A DNA stretch of 7,338 nucleotides. It comes from Spirochaetia bacterium UBA5550. GTDB taxonomy: Bacteria > Spirochaetota > UBA4802 > UBA5550. The translations under genes were made by a program, and so were the position numbers. The stretch covers positions 150-7,487 of the forward strand of contig DINC01000385.1 in assembly GCA_002425885.1 (NCBI GenBank). Reading direction: 5' to 3'. Numbering within the stretch: position 1 is the first letter of the stretch; every line of letters starts with the position of its first letter. The notes under the pieces were generated by a model. It did no database searches. It was not told the origin of the DNA and worked only from the letters and a program-made list of their open reading frames with translations. This document shows positions 6,253-7,338 of the stretch, piece after piece.

Positions 6253-6276
6253 CGGCTGTTACCAGCCTCTCCCCGC
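6253..6276 (-). promoter_or_regulatory. pdxS-pdxT junction hairpin around the pdxS stop codon
   Basis: On the coding strand GGCTG (6267-6263), loop GTAA (6262-6259) and CAGCC (6258-6254) form a perfect five-pair hairpin with a GNRA-type tetraloop. The TAA stop of pdxS is in the loop. A purine-rich GGGGAGA lies directly upstream and the pdxT GTG starts one base after the stem. Folding would bring this distant Shine-Dalgarno-like tract close to the GTG, while ribosomes finishing pdxS would melt it. The structure is seen directly; the role in coupling is inferred. Confidence 0.5.
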
Positions 6277-7164
6277 AAGTTTGTCACTCTCTTTAAGCTG
6301 GGTTACGCCTATGCCGGTCATCGCTTCACCGAGGTTCCGTGAAATCTCAGCGAGTTTCTTCGGGTCGTTGTAATAGGTGACAGCCTGAACTATAGCCTGC
6401 GCCCTTTTCGCCGGATCACCTGATTTGAATATTCCTGAGCCCACAAAAACAGACTCAGCACCAAGGTGCATCATAAGAGCAGCGTCAGCCGGAGTTGCAA
6501 CACCCCCTGCTGAGAAGTTCGGTACAGGGAGTTTTCCTGTCTGGGCAACTTCGAGTATAAGTTCGTATGGAGCCCCCATCTCTTTTGCAACAGTCATCAG
6601 CTCCTCTTCAGGGAGGTTTTTGATTCTTCTCATATCATCCTGAAGTGTACGCATGTGACGTACAGCTTCGATTATATCACCGGTGCCTGCCTCACCCTTT
6701 GTTCTGATCATTGCAGCTCCTTCACCTATACGGCGCAGAGCTTCACCAAGGTCACGGCATCCGCATACGAAGGGGACTTTAAACGCGCGTTTATTTACGT
6801 GGAACCTGTCATCAGCCGGGGTCAGTACTTCACTCTCATCTATAAAATCGACTTCAAGCGCTTCGAGAATCTGTGCTTCAACAAAGTGCCCTATACGGCA
6901 TTTTGCCATTACAGGGATTGAGACAACTTTCTGGATACCCGTGATCATATCAGGGTCGGACATCCTTGCAACTCCCCCTGCAACTCTTATATCCGCAGGA
7001 ACCCGTTCAAGGGCCATAACTGCCGCAGCTCCTGCGTCTTCAGCAATCTTCGCGTGCTCAGGTGTAACAACATCCATAATCACACCCCCTTTAAGCATTT
7101 CAGCTAAACCGACCTTTGTTTTCCAGGTTGATTCCTGTTTTGAACTCCATACTTTATCTGTCAT
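6259..7164 (-). CDS. pdxS: Pyridoxal 5'-phosphate synthase subunit PdxS
   Basis: This 301-residue (beta/alpha)8-barrel enzyme makes PLP directly from ribose 5-phosphate (or ribulose 5-phosphate), glyceraldehyde 3-phosphate and ammonia from PdxT, by the DXP-independent route. Visible motifs are: [15 protein letters not shown] with the catalytic Asp31; [18 protein letters not shown]; the Schiff-base lysine Lys88 in [10 protein letters not shown]; the second lysine Lys156 in [11 protein letters not shown]; and the phosphate-binding [13 protein letters not shown] and GSGIFKS. All are shifted by +7 relative to the Bacillus numbering (Asp24, Lys81, Lys149), matching a slightly longer N-terminus. 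The ATG at 7164 has a good ribosome-binding site. It is the first gene of pdxST, with six bases between its TAA and the pdxT GTG. Key residues are intact. A PdxR-type regulator is not in the window. Confidence 0.98.
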   Translation of the reverse strand: MTDKVWSSKQESTWKTKVGLAEMLKGGVIMDVVTPEHAKIAEDAGAAAVMALERVPADIRVAGGVARMSDPDMITGIQKVVSIPVMAKCRIGHFVEAQILEALEVDFIDESEVLTPADDRFHVNKRAFKVPFVCGCRDLGEALRRIGEGAAMIRTKGEAGTGDIIEAVRHMRTLQDDMRRIKNLPEEELMTVAKEMGAPYELILEVAQTGKLPVPNFSAGGVATPADAALMMHLGAESVFVGSGIFKSGDPAKRAQAIVQAVTYYNDPKKLAEISRNLGEAMTGIGVTQLKESDKLAGRGW

Positions 7165-7171
7165 AGGTATT

Positions 7172-7177
7172 ACCTCT
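7172..7177 (-). promoter_or_regulatory. Ribosome binding site of pdxS
   Basis: On the minus strand AGAGGT lies 7 bases before the pdxS ATG. This supports the start at 7164. Confidence 0.75.
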
Positions 7178-7230
7178 TTTTTCTGAAAAATCTGTTTTGC
7201 CGATTGTCAGCTGGCGTAATTCATTTTTTT

Positions 7231-7259
7231 CTCATATTATTAATATAACAAATAAGCAA
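7231..7259 (-). promoter_or_regulatory. Weak candidate promoter of pdxST
   Basis: On the minus strand TTGCTT (7259-7254) is followed after 17 bases by TATGAG (7236-7231), which match three and four of six consensus bases. The surrounding 7222-7270 is very AT-rich, as expected for a promoter region, and the start would give a leader of about 60 bases. Other registers in the AT-rich block are possible. I see no operator-like palindrome beyond short AT palindromes. Confidence 0.25.
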
Positions 7260-7270
7260 AATATTTTTGT

Positions 7271-7300
7271 AATGTCATTTCGAACGGAAGTGAGAAATCT
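7271..7300 (+). repeat. Dispersed hairpin repeat, copy 2
   Basis: This copy runs from AATGTCATTTCGAAC (7271-7285) through GGAA to GTGAGAAATCT (7290-7300). On the plus strand it folds as ATTTC/GAAAT, a GA-over-GA double mismatch, AC/GT and a GGAA tetraloop (7286-7289), which is of the GNRA class. It lies upstream of the pdxST promoter region. It has the same orientation as copy 1, about 1.77 kb away on the other side of pdxST. The remaining 7301-7338 is AT-rich and shows no gene start I can support. Confidence 0.8.
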
Positions 7301-7338
7301 TAAATTTAATATAAAAATAGATTAGCTTCCAGCTCTAC

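Noticed and set aside
6683..7186. Open frame of 167 codons on the plus strand across pdxS
   Set aside because: It lies opposite the well-supported pdxS gene and has shadow-like composition and no recognisable domain.
5506..7300. Composite transposon carrying pdxST between direct repeats
   Set aside because: The repeats are about 30-42 bases with no transposase or target-site duplication, and pdxST matches its surroundings; dispersed repeats are the simpler explanation.

Overview
The window is a compact stretch of bacterial chromosome of moderate to low GC, with no phage, plasmid or transposase genes. Several features together suggest a spirochaete or a close relative: a DUF4954-type beta-helix protein (a family I associate with spirochaetes and Bacteroidetes), a stand-alone receiver protein followed by a tail-anchored protein of unknown family, a solitary hisF, and dispersed short hairpin repeats. 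This placement is an inference from protein content only, and it is moderate at best.

Layout, left to right. (1) Positions 2-1442, plus strand: the 3' part of a CheY-like single-domain response regulator, then a 357-residue protein with one C-terminal membrane helix; the two are probably one operon. (2) 1443-2204, minus strand: hisF, the cyclase/synthase subunit of imidazole glycerol phosphate synthase (histidine biosynthesis), with no other his gene in view. (3) 2205-2455: a 251-bp AT- and pyrimidine-rich divergent spacer, which probably holds promoters for hisF and for the next gene. (4) 2456-3550, plus strand: a short-chain polyprenyl (FPP/GGPP-type) diphosphate synthase. (5) 3551-5446, minus strand: the DUF4954 protein, with a predicted left-handed parallel beta-helix core. 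(6) 5447-5673: a 227-bp spacer packed with hairpins. (7) 5674-6252 and 6259-7164, minus strand: pdxT and pdxS, the glutaminase and synthase subunits of the DXP-independent pyridoxal 5'-phosphate synthase, transcribed pdxS then pdxT. (8) 7165-7338: the pdxST leader and promoter region plus a second copy of one of the hairpin repeats.

Most genes are ordinary housekeeping functions: histidine, isoprenoid and vitamin B6 synthesis. HisF and PdxS are both (beta/alpha)8-barrel enzymes that use ammonia delivered by a glutaminase partner; PdxT is here, but HisF's partner HisH is not. The less ordinary signals are small. Both convergent gene pairs abut with no base between their stop codons. pdxS and pdxT share one reading frame, with a GNRA-capped hairpin around the pdxS stop codon. 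The pdxST operon is bracketed by two direct copies of a hairpin element whose stem length and loop differ while a tandem G-A mismatch is kept. The pdxT-DUF4954 spacer holds two mutually exclusive hairpins. The DUF4954 leader has a UNCG-capped hairpin next to a G6A6 ribosome-binding tract. I see no convincing new multigene system; the 357-residue tail-anchored protein and the DUF4954 protein are the least understood products.
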